From the NCBI GenBank assembly GCA_013361095.1, contig JAATWA010000001.1, positions 1,714,501 to 1,778,500 on the forward strand: a DNA stretch of 64,000 nt, read 5' to 3'. The position numbers and the translations under genes were made by a program. The notes under the pieces were generated by a model. The model searched no databases and was not told where the DNA came from. It saw only the letters and a program-made list of their open reading frames with translations. Below are positions 17,207 to 25,590 of the stretch, piece after piece (position 1 is the first letter of the stretch; each line of letters begins with the position of its first letter). The DNA is from Pseudanabaena biceps. GTDB taxonomy: Bacteria; Cyanobacteriota; Cyanobacteriia; Pseudanabaenales; Pseudanabaenaceae.

Positions 17207-17437
17207 ATGTCCACTAGACGTAGTGATAGCGCATTTCCTGTTGGTTACAACCGAGACACTGATAGCCTTGTCGAAGGTATGACTAAACGTGAATATTTTG
17301 CAGTTGTGCTGATGCAAGGGCTGACCACATCAAACATGAAGTTTGAAGATGAGTATCAAAAAGCTCGTCTAGCCGTTGCGGAAGCTGATGCCCTGATCGA
17401 TATTCTGGCTTACGAAGCTAATCCTAAAGCTCTATAG
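17207..17437 (+). CDS. Small conserved-looking protein, phage-like style
   Basis: 76 residues, no firm family. The central MTKREYFAVVLMQGL and terminal AVAEADALIDILAYEA resemble the general layout of short phage-encoded proteins in which MTxREYFAxxAMQG is followed by a helix ending ADALIxxL. That similarity is from memory and unverified. It is followed by a classical intrinsic terminator, which supports it being a real gene. Starts at ATG. Confidence 0.6.
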   Translation: MSTRRSDSAFPVGYNRDTDSLVEGMTKREYFAVVLMQGLTTSNMKFEDEYQKARLAVAEADALIDILAYEANPKAL

Positions 17438-17462
17438 AATCTAGCTACTTTTATGAGGCGAG

Positions 17463-17484
17463 ACAAGGGGCTTAAGCCCCTTGT
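17463..17484 (+). terminator. Intrinsic terminator
   Basis: 22-bp perfect palindrome ACAAGGGGCTT/AAGCCCCTTGT followed by TT and an AT-rich tract, 26 bp after the stop of the 76-residue gene. Confidence 0.8.
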
Positions 17485-17522
17485 TTAATAAATTTTTTTG
17501 AAGTATGACGATACTTTATATT

Positions 17523-17567
17523 CCCAAAAGAGAGTGGCGGCGCATTGCGCCGCCACTCTCTTTTGGG
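17523..17567. repeat. Palindrome with 21-bp arms
   Basis: Outer CCCAAAAGAGAGTGG, apex CGGCGC around ATT. Family member. Confidence 0.92.
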
Positions 17568-17574
17568 GGTATGA

Positions 17575-17869
17575 GCTATAAAAAAACATCGTTTACAGGA
17601 AATAGGACAGAGTATTTTTTATGCCTATAGATTTAAATCCTTTACCGCTGGTTTAGAAGGTTGGTTCTCGGCACATTCGGGCAATTCAGAATATAGAAGT
17701 TTGGAAGCGCCCCGATGGAAGCAAATTTTAGCAGTGGTCTTGGGTCTGTATCCTGTGGTGATGATTCAGGCGATCGCTTTTTCTAAATTAGGAATTATGC
17801 AATCTTGGTCGTTGTCAAATTCTATGCTTGTCAATAACCTGATTACTTCCACCATTTTGAGTTTCTAGT
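17575..17869 (+). pseudogene. C-terminal remnant of a monooxygenase-fold membrane protein
   Basis: Open frame with no start codon in a plausible place. It encodes [13 protein letters not shown], then [17 protein letters not shown] and a short tail to a stop. It aligns with the middle of the intact 200-residue gene at 61197-61799 (TGLELWFTLPTTN and YYKQVIIGVITVYPLIL). The N-terminal ferredoxin-like domain and the last membrane segment are missing, so this is a degraded paralogue or relic. It is bounded on both sides by palindromes. Confidence 0.65.
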
Positions 17870-17888
17870 CATGCCACTCTTTTTCTAT

Positions 17889-17964
17889 CGCCAAGGTTAC
17901 TAAGACACAAAACCCAATAATTGGCTGGCGGCGCTCCGCGCCGCCAGCCAATTATTGGGTTTTG
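17889..17964. repeat. Palindrome with homologous twin at 48.5 kb
   Basis: 27-bp perfect arms around TCC (17908-17964), outer AAAACCCAATAATTGGC. The 19-bp left flank is also shared with the copy at 48504-48578. Within the palindrome the two copies differ only at paired positions 17927 (G) and 17945 (C), which are A and T in the other copy. Confidence 0.95.
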
Positions 17965-17976
17965 CTATATTTCTAA

Positions 17977-18048
17977 ATTTTGTAAAAGTGTTGCGAAGCA
18001 ACACTTTTACAAAATCTCTAGGCTTTAGAATAAGCGCAAAGCGCTGTA
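17977..18048. repeat. Composite repeat: GTGTTGC-type palindrome plus mini-hairpin
   Basis: 18-bp arms ATTTTGTAAAAGTGTTGC around GAA (17977-18015), then mini-hairpin TAAGCGCAAAGCGCTGTA (18031-18048). The unit ends about 36 bp before serS. Confidence 0.9.
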
Positions 18049-18084
18049 TGATGCTGTGAGTGCGTTTAGGTTAAATAAAAGTCC

Positions 18085-19359
18085 GTGTTAGACATTAAGC
18101 TCGTGCGATCGCAGCCCGAACAGGTGCAAGCTCGCCTCAACAGCCGAGGCAAAGGTTATGACATTAGTAGATTGGTCGAACTAGAGCAAGAAGTCAGAGC
18201 CTTAGAAACTCAGCGATCGCATTTGCAAGCCGAAAGCAATGATATCGGTAAGCAAGTCGGCATCAAAATGAAAAATGGTGCGCCCGCCGCCGAAATTGAA
18301 GCATTAAAAGCGCGATCGCCTGAAATCAAGCAACAACTAGCAGAACTTGAACCCAGAGAAAGAACTCTGCGCGAAGAGAGCAATGCCATTTTGATGACAT
18401 TGCCTAACTTGCCTAGCGAAACCACTCCTATTGGTGCGAATGAAACCGAAAACATAGAAGTACGCCGTTGGGGTGATCAATACAAAACTACTCGCACCGA
18501 TATTCTGCCCCATTGGGAAATTGGTGAAAAATTAGGGATTCTCAACTTTGAACGGGCTGTCAAAATTGCACAGGCAAGGTTTGTGAACTTGATCGGTGCT
18601 GGAGCCGCCCTCGAACGCGCTCTGATTCAATTCATGCTAAACACCCATACAGCAAATGGCTATGTGGAAGTTGCGCCCCCACTTTTAGTCAATTCGTCCA
18701 GCATGACAGGCACAGGACAGTTACCCAAGTTTGCGGAAGATCTATTTAAGTGTGCCGAAGACGATCTGTGGTTGATTCCTACCGCAGAAGTTCCTGTTAC
18801 TAATTTGTATCGTGATGAAATCCTTGAAGATGAGAACTTACCAGTTCATCATTGTGCCTACACACCTTGTTTTCGTAGGGAAGCAGGTAGCTATGGACGT
18901 GATACTAGAGGACTGATTCGTTTGCATCAGTTTAACAAAGTGGAACTCGTTAAATTTGTGCTTCCAGAAAACTCAGCAGCAGAGCATGAGAAGTTGGTAA
19001 ACGATGCCGAATCCATCTTGCAAGCCTTAAAACTTCCCTATCGTGTAGTCGAGCTATGCACGGGTGATATTGGCTTTGGTGCTGCCAAATGCTATGACCT
19101 CGAAGTATGGCTACCTGCGGCAAATACCTATCGCGAAATTTCTAGCTGCTCCAATTTCCATGATTTTCAAGCTAGACGAGCCAATATTCGCTTTAAGAGT
19201 AAAGGTAAAAAGGGAACTGAATTTCTGCATACGCTCAATGGTTCAGGTTTGGCAGTCGGACGCACGATGACTGCAATTCTAGAAAATTATCAGCAGACAG
19301 ACGGACGCATTTTAATTCCTGAAGTGTTACAACCTCTTCTCAATAGAGAATATCTCTAG
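18085..19359 (+). CDS. serS: Seryl-tRNA synthetase
   Basis: Charges tRNA-Ser with serine in the cytoplasm. The N-terminal long antiparallel coiled-coil arm (about 27-105) contacts the tRNA variable loop. The class II catalytic core shows motif 2 ([22 protein letters not shown]), the TAEVP serine-site motif and motif 3 ([19 protein letters not shown]). 424 residues is the standard length. It starts at GTG in the conserved opening MLDIKLVR. A terminator-like hairpin follows. Confidence 0.98.
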   Translation: MLDIKLVRSQPEQVQARLNSRGKGYDISRLVELEQEVRALETQRSHLQAESNDIGKQVGIKMKNGAPAAEIEALKARSPEIKQQLAELEPRERTLREESNAILMTLPNLPSETTPIGANETENIEVRRWGDQYKTTRTDILPHWEIGEKLGILNFERAVKIAQARFVNLIGAGAALERALIQFMLNTHTANGYVEVAPPLLVNSSSMTGTGQLPKFAEDLFKCAEDDLWLIPTAEVPVTNLYRDEILEDENLPVHHCAYTPCFRREAGSYGRDTRGLIRLHQFNKVELVKFVLPENSAAEHEKLVNDAESILQALKLPYRVVELCTGDIGFGAAKCYDLEVWLPAANTYREISSCSNFHDFQARRANIRFKSKGKKGTEFLHTLNGSGLAVGRTMTAILENYQQTDGRILIPEVLQPLLNREYL

Positions 19360-19364
19360 CATAA

Positions 19365-19407
19365 AAACCCAGATTGCTGTCCGCTAAGCGGAAGGCAATC
19401 TGGGTTT
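19365..19407 (+). terminator. Hairpin terminator of serS
   Basis: AAACCCAGATTGC/GCAATCTGGGTTT arms (13 bp) enclose an inner CCGCTAAGCGG hairpin, ending in a T-rich tract 6 bp after the serS stop. Confidence 0.8.
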
Positions 19408-19439
19408 GGTTTTATCAAACTTAGCGCGAGGGCTAACCT

Positions 19440-20114
19440 ATGGCAACAATCCACCGACTGCATCCAGACAATCCTCAATCACGCGCGATCACTCAGATTG
19501 TGTCAGCTTTGCGCGATGGCGCGATTATGCTTTATCCCACGGATACTGTCTATGCGATCGGTTGTGATCTGATGTCTAAAACAGCCGTGCAGAGAGTGCG
19601 GAAACTCAAGCAGATGTCTAATGACAAACCGCTCACATTTTTATGTTCTTCGCTCTCTAATATCGCCGAATATGCCAATGTATCGGATGTCAACTATCGT
19701 ACAATGCGAAGTCTAGTTCCTGGTCCTTTTACCTTCATTTTGCCAGCGACTAAACTAGTGCCGAAGCTAGTCCTCAATCCTAAGCGCAAAACCACAGGGA
19801 TTCGTGTTCCTGACCATCGTGGATCACAGGCTCTAATTGAGGCTTTAGCTAATCCAATCATTTCAACGTCAGCAAATCTTATTGAAGAAGATATTGAGAT
19901 AGAAGACCTTGATTATCAGTCAAAAAATACAAAGTATGGTGATGTCTGCGATTTGCCAAAAATAGAACTCTTTGATCGCTTCTCTAAGCTAGTTGACTTG
20001 ATCATTGATGATGGCTCTGATCATACTAATCAGGTTTCCACGATCCTCGATTTGACCGACGATCTCCATCCTAAGATTTTACGTCAGGGTTTAGGCAAGG
20101 TTCCTTTTATGTAA
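19440..20114 (+). CDS. Sua5/YciO/YrdC-family protein (threonylcarbamoyl-AMP synthase type)
   Basis: 224-residue YrdC-fold protein. The opening GAIMLYPTDTVYAIGCD, the KQMSNDKPLTFLCSS loop, PGPFTFILPAT and STSANL match the family that makes threonylcarbamoyl-AMP for the t6A37 modification of tRNA. Lacks the extra Sua5 domain, so it is of the short YrdC/YciO type; YciO-like proteins differ in activity, so the exact role is not certain. Starts at ATG, lies just after serS and may share a tRNA-metabolism context with it. Confidence 0.88.
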   Translation: MATIHRLHPDNPQSRAITQIVSALRDGAIMLYPTDTVYAIGCDLMSKTAVQRVRKLKQMSNDKPLTFLCSSLSNIAEYANVSDVNYRTMRSLVPGPFTFILPATKLVPKLVLNPKRKTTGIRVPDHRGSQALIEALANPIISTSANLIEEDIEIEDLDYQSKNTKYGDVCDLPKIELFDRFSKLVDLIIDDGSDHTNQVSTILDLTDDLHPKILRQGLGKVPFM

Positions 20115-20173
20115 AAGAAATTGCCGAAAGCTTGGGAGCAAATTATCTAGTTAACTATGTTTAGTATGATCCT

Positions 20174-21886
20174 ATGCCGCTTACAGTTGTCTGGTTTCGA
20201 CAGGATTTACGCATTTATGATTGCGTCCCATTGCAACGAGCATCTCGCCGAGGTCAAGTCGTTCCTATTTACATTTTTGAGCGATCGCTACTACATCATC
20301 CCGAAGCTTGTCCAGCACAGATTGCTTTTACCTTGGAATGTCTGAAAGCTCTAGATCTAGACCTGCGGAAGTTAGGCGGGAGGTTGATTTTAAGAATTGG
20401 CAATCCCATAGAAATTTTACCGAATTTAATAGCCGAAACCCAAGCAGAGGGAATATACGCCCATACGGATTGCGATCGCATTTATTGCCGAGTCAGAGAT
20501 GCCAAGCTGAATGCTGCTCTAGCTGAACGACAAATGAAAATACGCTGGTTCGAGCCACCAGCCAGTATTGACGAACTAATTGCCTATCCAAAGTATCGCG
20601 ATCGCTGGTACGAGGATATGAATACGCCGATCGCGCCGCCACCCCAAAGAATAGTCGTACCAGACAATATTGTTAGTGAACCTATGCCCACCTTAGAAGA
20701 GCTAGGACATAAAAGCGATCGCAAAGTTATTCCAAAAGGAGGAACGGAACCAGCGCGATCGCTTCTCAAAGAATTTTTTAATAGCAAAGCTGAAAGTTAT
20801 TATTGGCAACTCTCCTATCCAAGCGCCGAAGCTACCACTGGTTTAAGTCCCTATATCAAGGTTGGGGCAATTTCGATTCGAGAATGTGTGCAATTTGCTA
20901 AAGCCTTTACAAGCGATCCCGATTTTCGCATTCGTCGCAGTAGCAAGCAATTAATCTCGCGATTGCGTTGGGGAAGTGGATTCCATCAAAGGTTTCGCTA
21001 TATGCCTCAGCTAGAACTGCGATCGCTATACTCTATATTTGACGATGAAGGATGGGAATTTGATCTTGATCGCTATCAAAAATGGCAGCAGGGACTTACG
21101 GGATTTCCCATAGTGGATGCGGCGGCTAGGTGTTTGCTAGCCACGGGGGGCTGGAAAGAGTTGAACTTTCGCAGTCGGGCAATCTATTCCAGCTTTTTGA
21201 GCAATTTATTAGGAATGGATTGGCGCTACGGAGCTTTACATTTTATGCAGCATTTACTTGACGGCGACTGCGCGATCGACCACTATCAATGGGCGATGCA
21301 AGCAGGAGTTACTCACTGTGTCGATAAGTCATGGACGCGGATTTACAATCCAAGTGAAGTAGCGATCGCTAGATGCGATCCCGAAGGCAAATTTATCAAG
21401 CGCTGGCTACCAGAATTATTGGAAGTTCCCATTGAAAAGCTGGGAGGGAATTTGCAGATGTACGGCTATCCTGCACCAATGCTCGATTACAAACAGGCAA
21501 GACAGAAACGAGTCAAGCAATTAGAACGACAGCGATCAACTTTTCGCGAACAAGAAAATGTCTTACCCTATTTAGCCAGAATGCCTGAATTTCCAATTCC
21601 TTTTGCAAGCCCTGATTTTAACGAACAGTCAGATTGGTTATCCGATCGCAATCCACCTTTATTTCCAGAAGCGCTTGACTTGAATAGCTTGGATAACGAG
21701 CAAGCAGTGAATTTGCGAACGTGGTTGGTCGCTCATGTCGAAATTAAACCTCATAAACCAAGTTCTCTCAAGCCGAAAGCAGAGAAATCCTCTAATGAGA
21801 TTTCTCAAAAAACTTCTAACAAAAAAGCCAAGCCTAAAGAGGAAGCGCAAGCTACTCAGCTATCTCTTTTCGAGACTCTATTTTAA
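20174..21886 (+). CDS. Photolyase/cryptochrome-family flavoprotein with clamp-motif-like tail
   Basis: 570 residues. The N-terminal antenna domain opens with VVWFRQDLRIYD. The FAD domain shows TTGLSPYIKVGAISIR, WGSGFHQRFRY, GLTGFPIVDAAARCL, NFRSRAIYSSFL and HYQWAMQAGV, the class I/cryptochrome photolyase pattern. Likely uses blue light to reverse cyclobutane dimers. About 90 residues past the usual end form a Lys/Ser-rich, probably disordered tail ending in QLSLFETLF; QLSLF (562-566) matches the bacterial beta-clamp-binding consensus QL(S/D)LF. Whether it is a true photolyase or a cryptochrome is not settled by motifs alone. Confidence 0.9.
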   Translation: MPLTVVWFRQDLRIYDCVPLQRASRRGQVVPIYIFERSLLHHPEACPAQIAFTLECLKALDLDLRKLGGRLILRIGNPIEILPNLIAETQAEGIYAHTDCDRIYCRVRDAKLNAALAERQMKIRWFEPPASIDELIAYPKYRDRWYEDMNTPIAPPPQRIVVPDNIVSEPMPTLEELGHKSDRKVIPKGGTEPARSLLKEFFNSKAESYYWQLSYPSAEATTGLSPYIKVGAISIRECVQFAKAFTSDPDFRIRRSSKQLISRLRWGSGFHQRFRYMPQLELRSLYSIFDDEGWEFDLDRYQKWQQGLTGFPIVDAAARCLLATGGWKELNFRSRAIYSSFLSNLLGMDWRYGALHFMQHLLDGDCAIDHYQWAMQAGVTHCVDKSWTRIYNPSEVAIARCDPEGKFIKRWLPELLEVPIEKLGGNLQMYGYPAPMLDYKQARQKRVKQLERQRSTFREQENVLPYLARMPEFPIPFASPDFNEQSDWLSDRNPPLFPEALDLNSLDNEQAVNLRTWLVAHVEIKPHKPSSLKPKAEKSSNEISQKTSNKKAKPKEEAQATQLSLFETLF

Positions 21887-21945
21887 GTTTATATAAAGCC
21901 TTTACTGCCCGAAAAGAGTGAGAATCTCAGCTAATATCATCATAA

Positions 21946-22101
21946 TCACCGCTGCGAGTGGAATATTCCTTGTTGGCTCATGGTGTAACCTTAAAGCCAA
22001 TTATGGAACTCATGTACGAATGGGGAAAGCAAATGCTAAAGAACATCAATTTGACTTTAGTTGACGAGGCGATCGCTATTACCGTGAGTCGTGATTTTTA
22101 G
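21946..22101 (+). pseudogene. C-terminal remnant of an HxlR-family regulator
   Basis: Frame opens after a stop codon and encodes RVEYSLLAHGVTLKPIMEL and MYEWGKQ, the conserved end of HxlR winged-helix regulators (xVEYSLTxxGxxLxPxxxxxxxWG). The rest of the gene is gone. The frame then runs into a HIP1-bounded repeat, which supplies its stop codon at 22099-22101. Confidence 0.65.
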
Positions 22102-22109
22102 GCGATCGT
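22069..22109. repeat. HIP1-bounded 41-bp repeat, copy A
   Basis: GCGATCGCTATTACCGTGAG, then TCGTGATTTTTAG and GCGATCGT. Near-identical copies at 22847, 24381 and 27006. Confidence 0.75.
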
Positions 22110-22204
22110 CCTTTTGCTCCTAAATATATCGTATATTAGGTATTGGAACCTAGAGAGAATGTCTAGAATTCTAAAATTTATGTAATTACTACAAGGATTT
22201 AACC

Positions 22205-22846
22205 GTGATTACAAATGCTAGTAGCCTTACCCTTAGTACTCTCCGTCAAACCTTTGGCTTGAGACTCGACTCTAGCGATCGCTTTTTTGATGAATGGTTA
22301 AATAATGCGCCGACTCTAACCGAAGCGGAACTACAAGGACTAGATCGCCTCACTCGCAACTATACTTATCTCAGTCAAGAAGAACCACCGCTCGAAGAAA
22401 TTGTTAAGCTTGTCGTGGTATCACCATTGCTAGATTTGGCTGGTTTCTATCAGTTTCCTTTTTTGGTAAAAGCAGAAGTAAGTACCAATATCGAAGTTGC
22501 TGACGAAGCTAATGCTATGGCGGTTCAAGGCAGAATTGATATTTTGGTAATCCAAGATAGTTTTTGGATTTTGGTAATTGAATCAAAACCCGCAAAGCTA
22601 GACGTTACGGCAGGAATTCCCCAAGCACTTACTTATTTGTTGAGCGCTCCTAAATTACAGGCAAGTTGTTATGGAATGGTTACAAATGGAAGAGAAGTAT
22701 TGTTTTTGAAATGCGTTCGCAAACAAAGTGTCCCTCAATATACGCGATCGCCTACTTATCGGTTACTTGAAAATGCGGCAGAACGTATCCAAGTTTTGCA
22801 GGGACTTAAACAAATGGGGGCTTATATTGGCGATTTGAGGGGGTAA
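22205..22846 (+). CDS. PD-(D/E)XK nuclease-like protein (type I restriction R-like N-terminal fold)
   Basis: 213 residues resembling the nuclease-fold domain found at the N-terminus of type I restriction R subunits, standing alone here. The candidate catalytic core is GRIDILVIQDSFWILVIESKPAK: Asp of GRID, then E-x-K of IESKPAK, preceded by the helix EEIVKLVVVSPLLDLAGF. The partner strand and helix GIPQALTYLLSAP follows. There is no helicase or methylase nearby, so it is an orphan; such stand-alone forms are common in cyanobacteria. Activity unproven. Followed at once by a HIP1-bounded repeat, and located in an accessory island. Confidence 0.75.
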   Translation: MITNASSLTLSTLRQTFGLRLDSSDRFFDEWLNNAPTLTEAELQGLDRLTRNYTYLSQEEPPLEEIVKLVVVSPLLDLAGFYQFPFLVKAEVSTNIEVADEANAMAVQGRIDILVIQDSFWILVIESKPAKLDVTAGIPQALTYLLSAPKLQASCYGMVTNGREVLFLKCVRKQSVPQYTRSPTYRLLENAAERIQVLQGLKQMGAYIGDLRG

Positions 22847-22887
22847 GCGATCGCTATAACTGTGAGTTGTAATTTCTAGGCGATCGC
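22847..22887. repeat. HIP1-bounded 41-bp repeat, copy B
   Basis: GCGATCGCTATAACTGTGAG, TTGTAATTTCTAG, GCGATCGC. It begins immediately after the stop codon of the nuclease-like gene. Confidence 0.75.
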
Positions 22888-22917
22888 TCTACTAATTTCA
22901 TGTGATTGAACTTAAAA

Positions 22918-24132
22918 TCATGCTGATTTTGTCGAAACTAGCTTGCAAATTGGACGCTGTAAGACCATTAGTAACAAACCGCAAACTAGCATTGTTCCTC
23001 CTGCAAGAGTGAAGGTCGCCCTTAAACCAACGACTTGACTTACTGGTTGGGTTATTAATGGCGAAAGAAATTGCCCTAGAAAAAAGAATGTGCTTGAGCC
23101 TCCTAAAGACCGCCCTTTAGCTTCATCAGACACTTCCGAAGCAATCCATAGATTCAAATTGGGCATCAGTACTCCTAATCCCATCCCAACGATCGCCAAT
23201 CCCACAAACACCAACGCATAAATATGAAACAATCCGATGATGCTGAAGCCTGCACCGATCAACCCAAAGGCAAGAATCAGAATACTAAAGAAGCCCAAGT
23301 GCTGTTTGATTTTGCCGTAGAAAAACGAGGCGGCGGCGCTAAATAGCGTATTAAGAGCCAGAGCTAGACCACTCTGACTCGCGTTGGCATTTGCCAGCTC
23401 CTTTAGATAAAAAGGTAATTGCACTGGAATCAGATAAAAAATGATTTGACTCATTATCGCCACGCCGTAGATAAAAGCTAGTAGTTTGAATGGAAAAGTG
23501 GGAAGAGAACTAGAGGGTGGGATTGTTGAGCGTTGTGGTTCTGGAATTGCCCAAATAACCAAAGGCAATAACAGCCAAGCAAACAAATAAATTAAAAATG
23601 GAAACCGCCAGTTTTGGTCAGCCAGAAACCCGCCGAGGGAGAGAAACAGCACTCCGCCTAACCCCATAAAGCCCGTTTGCAAACCAAGAAAACTAGCACG
23701 GGATTCTCCATCGTAGTAATCGGTAATTAAGGTAATTGCTGTGACCATAATGCCTGCTACTGCAAGTCCCAAAAATGCCCGACCAATCAAGATGTGCCAT
23801 AAGGAGTCAAACACATAGCCCGATGCTCCCGCAAACCCATATAACAATACTGATGCAAGTAGGAGTGGCTTGCGTCCAAAACGGTCAACTACTGCTCCAG
23901 CGATCAGTGAACCAAACACAATAAATAGGGGAGGTAAAGTAAGAACTAATTTCACCCAAAGAGTGGCATTGTCAATATCTTTGAAATGCTCCTGCATGGC
24001 TGGAAGAGAAGGCGCAATTGTTGATCCTGCCATTACAGTCAGCATACTTACAAGTAAGAGAGTTGCTTTAGTAAGTCTCGAATTGGGGTCTGGATGCTTA
24101 TCGTTCAAATCTTTGCACCATAGTTGGCACAA
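22918..24132 (-). CDS. MFS drug/metabolite exporter
   Basis: 404-residue major facilitator with about 12 hydrophobic segments. Motif A GAVVDRFGRKPLLL after the second segment and the antiporter-like stretch GRAFLGLAVAGIMVTAITLI in the fifth place it near proton-driven multidrug exporters. Opening TMAGSTIAPSLPAM is typical of 12/14-TM drug exporters. The frame opens at a TTG (24132); another TTG eight codons later is equally possible, so the start is uncertain. A degraded HxlR regulator lies about 0.8 kb away; HxlR genes often sit beside such pumps. Confidence 0.85.
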   Translation of the reverse strand: MCQLWCKDLNDKHPDPNSRLTKATLLLVSMLTVMAGSTIAPSLPAMQEHFKDIDNATLWVKLVLTLPPLFIVFGSLIAGAVVDRFGRKPLLLASVLLYGFAGASGYVFDSLWHILIGRAFLGLAVAGIMVTAITLITDYYDGESRASFLGLQTGFMGLGGVLFLSLGGFLADQNWRFPFLIYLFAWLLLPLVIWAIPEPQRSTIPPSSSLPTFPFKLLAFIYGVAIMSQIIFYLIPVQLPFYLKELANANASQSGLALALNTLFSAAASFFYGKIKQHLGFFSILILAFGLIGAGFSIIGLFHIYALVFVGLAIVGMGLGVLMPNLNLWIASEVSDEAKGRSLGGSSTFFFLGQFLSPLITQPVSQVVGLRATFTLAGGTMLVCGLLLMVLQRPICKLVSTKSA

Positions 24133-24232
24133 ACTTCTCTTCTATTACTTCTACATTGCCCAAAACATCAATTTGGTCGAAATGCTGAATTGTCTCAGCT
24201 ATAATCGCCTCTTTCCCCGCTAAATTTTTCAT
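24098..24232 (-). other. Possible 44-codon ORF overlapping the MFS start
   Basis: ATG-initiated frame encoding MKNLAGKEAIIAETIQHFDQ and ending in VQRFER. It overlaps the 5' end of the MFS gene by about 35 nt. It may be an upstream leader coupled to the exporter, or the end of a deleted gene. Not recognised. Confidence 0.3.
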
Positions 24233-24380
24233 AAGTTACTTACCTGATATAAGCGGTTACACAACTAGATTTTATGCAGACAATGATTGATTTGATGGGC
24301 AAGATGATCGAATCGATTGACTTAAATACAAAACGCTACAAGGTTAAGTGACAATCGCCTATTCTATCTATCTTCTCAAA

Positions 24381-24424
24381 GCGATCGCTATTACTACTGT
24401 AAGTCTCGATTTCTAGGCGATCGC
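24381..24424. repeat. HIP1-bounded repeat, copy C
   Basis: GCGATCGCTATTACTACTGT, AAGTCTCGATTTCTAG, GCGATCGC, with a 3-nt insertion relative to the 41-bp copies. Flanked by a second module, CTATCTATCTTCTCAAA before and TTCAACGATATATTT after. Confidence 0.7.
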
Positions 24425-24562
24425 TTCAACGATATATTTGTCTTTACGATTGCCGATAACTTCTCAGAACTCAATAACGAAGTTGACCATTTTTGCTTAC
24501 CTAATCACCGCAGGAAAGTGACTTTAACTGACTTTTCACGAATAGTAAACTGTTTCGCTCAT

Positions 24563-24838
24563 CTAGGGAATTAGGTGAAGCCATCTCAAGCAGACAGTTA
24601 AGAACTTATACCTAGGAGATATACCTAGTAGCATGAAATCAAGTTTCGCCCAAATACCAACATGAGCGAACTGTTCACGGTTACCAAAGTTTATCGGGCG
24701 GGCGAAGCTGGTTTTGGAGAAAGCCTCCCAGTACCAAGGTGGGTAGGAGAATATAACTATACGAGCGGACATTGATCCAAAAAAACTGTTCGACACAGTT
24801 GGGAAGGTGATTTTTCCTTCAATTGTCGAATTAGCCAA
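24563..24838. other. Unexplained structured block in a 698-bp gap
   Basis: The gap 24133-24830 holds HIP1 repeat C and this block. The block contains several short inverted repeats, for example CTAGG/CCTAG near 24613-24630, and GGGCGGGCGAAGC, TTGGAGAAAGCC and CCCAGTACCAAGGTGGG between about 24695 and 24752. A 91-codon minus-strand frame runs through it but has poor protein character. It could be a structured RNA or the relic of a mobile element such as a group II intron or IS200/IS605 end. I cannot assign it. Confidence 0.3.
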
Positions 24839-25391
24839 AAGCTTTCCGAATCAAGGTCAGAAGAAAGTTTATTATCAGTAATCCTAGCGTGGCTGTGATG
24901 TAATTATTGATGGTAAAACTCTGTGGACTCAAGCTAAAAGCTATACGGTTCCCAATCCCGAAATTTAGTATACCAGCACTTATAAATACAGCTAAACTCC
25001 CAACAAAGCTGATCAATCTGGTAAGAAGTTTCATGGGTAGAGACTGAGGGCTATCTTGACGCTCCGCTCGCAAACCAAGTAGAAGGCTACTTAAGAACCA
25101 ACTGAGTAAACATGAATTGATAATTAATAAAAATCCATTCATACCGCCTGTGTATACGAACGAAAATTCAAATCCCATTAAAGTGGAGAATAGATTTATA
25201 CTGAACGATTTCCAAAGTGCACTTCGCCAATTGAGAGATTCTCGTTTATAGAGTCCCCATGCTTCCAACAAGATAATTCCTATGCCTACCAACCCAAAGG
25301 TGGCTATAGAAGATATTAGGGGTATGTTCAACATAAAAATGGTGAAAGGCAAGCCCACATTAGCCAGAACTGGCGAGATCATTGTATACAT
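24831..25391 (-). CDS. Hypothetical integral membrane protein
   Basis: 186 residues with about four to five hydrophobic segments (roughly 8-45, 62-80, 84-112, 125-150 and 160-182) and short polar loops such as EAWGLYKRESLNWRS. No known family recognised. The ATG start gives MYTMISPVLANVG, with a second Met three codons on. It has no close partner gene, and its 3' end abuts the structured block. Could be a small transporter-like or immunity-type protein; no function proposed. Confidence 0.6.
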   Translation of the reverse strand: MYTMISPVLANVGLPFTIFMLNIPLISSIATFGLVGIGIILLEAWGLYKRESLNWRSALWKSFSINLFSTLMGFEFSFVYTGGMNGFLLIINSCLLSWFLSSLLLGLRAERQDSPQSLPMKLLTRLISFVGSLAVFISAGILNFGIGNRIAFSLSPQSFTINNYITATLGLLIINFLLTLIRKAFG

Positions 25392-25549
25392 AGGTTAATA
25401 TAAAGAACTTAGGTTGTATTTTAACTGCCTCCAATCGATCCTTCTTCCTAGAGGGCAAGTATGTATAACATAAAGTTTTAACGCAATTGCGATTTAATTA
25501 CTCTACTGGGAGACAAAATACCGCAGATTTCTACTTCAAGTAAAGTGTG

Positions 25550-25590
25550 ATCGTATTAACAATCTATCTTCTAAAGGCGATCGCTATTAC
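25550..25590. repeat. Second HIP1-bounded module
   Basis: GTGATCGTATTAACAATCTA, TCTTCTAAAG, GCGATCGCTATTACC. It shares its middle with sequences at 24361-24388 and 27922-27968, forming the alternate module of the same repeat family. Confidence 0.55.

Noticed and set aside
24563..24838. Minus-strand 91-residue ORF as a gene
   Set aside because: Biased composition, no ribosome site and it ends against structured sequence. Treated as a non-coding block.
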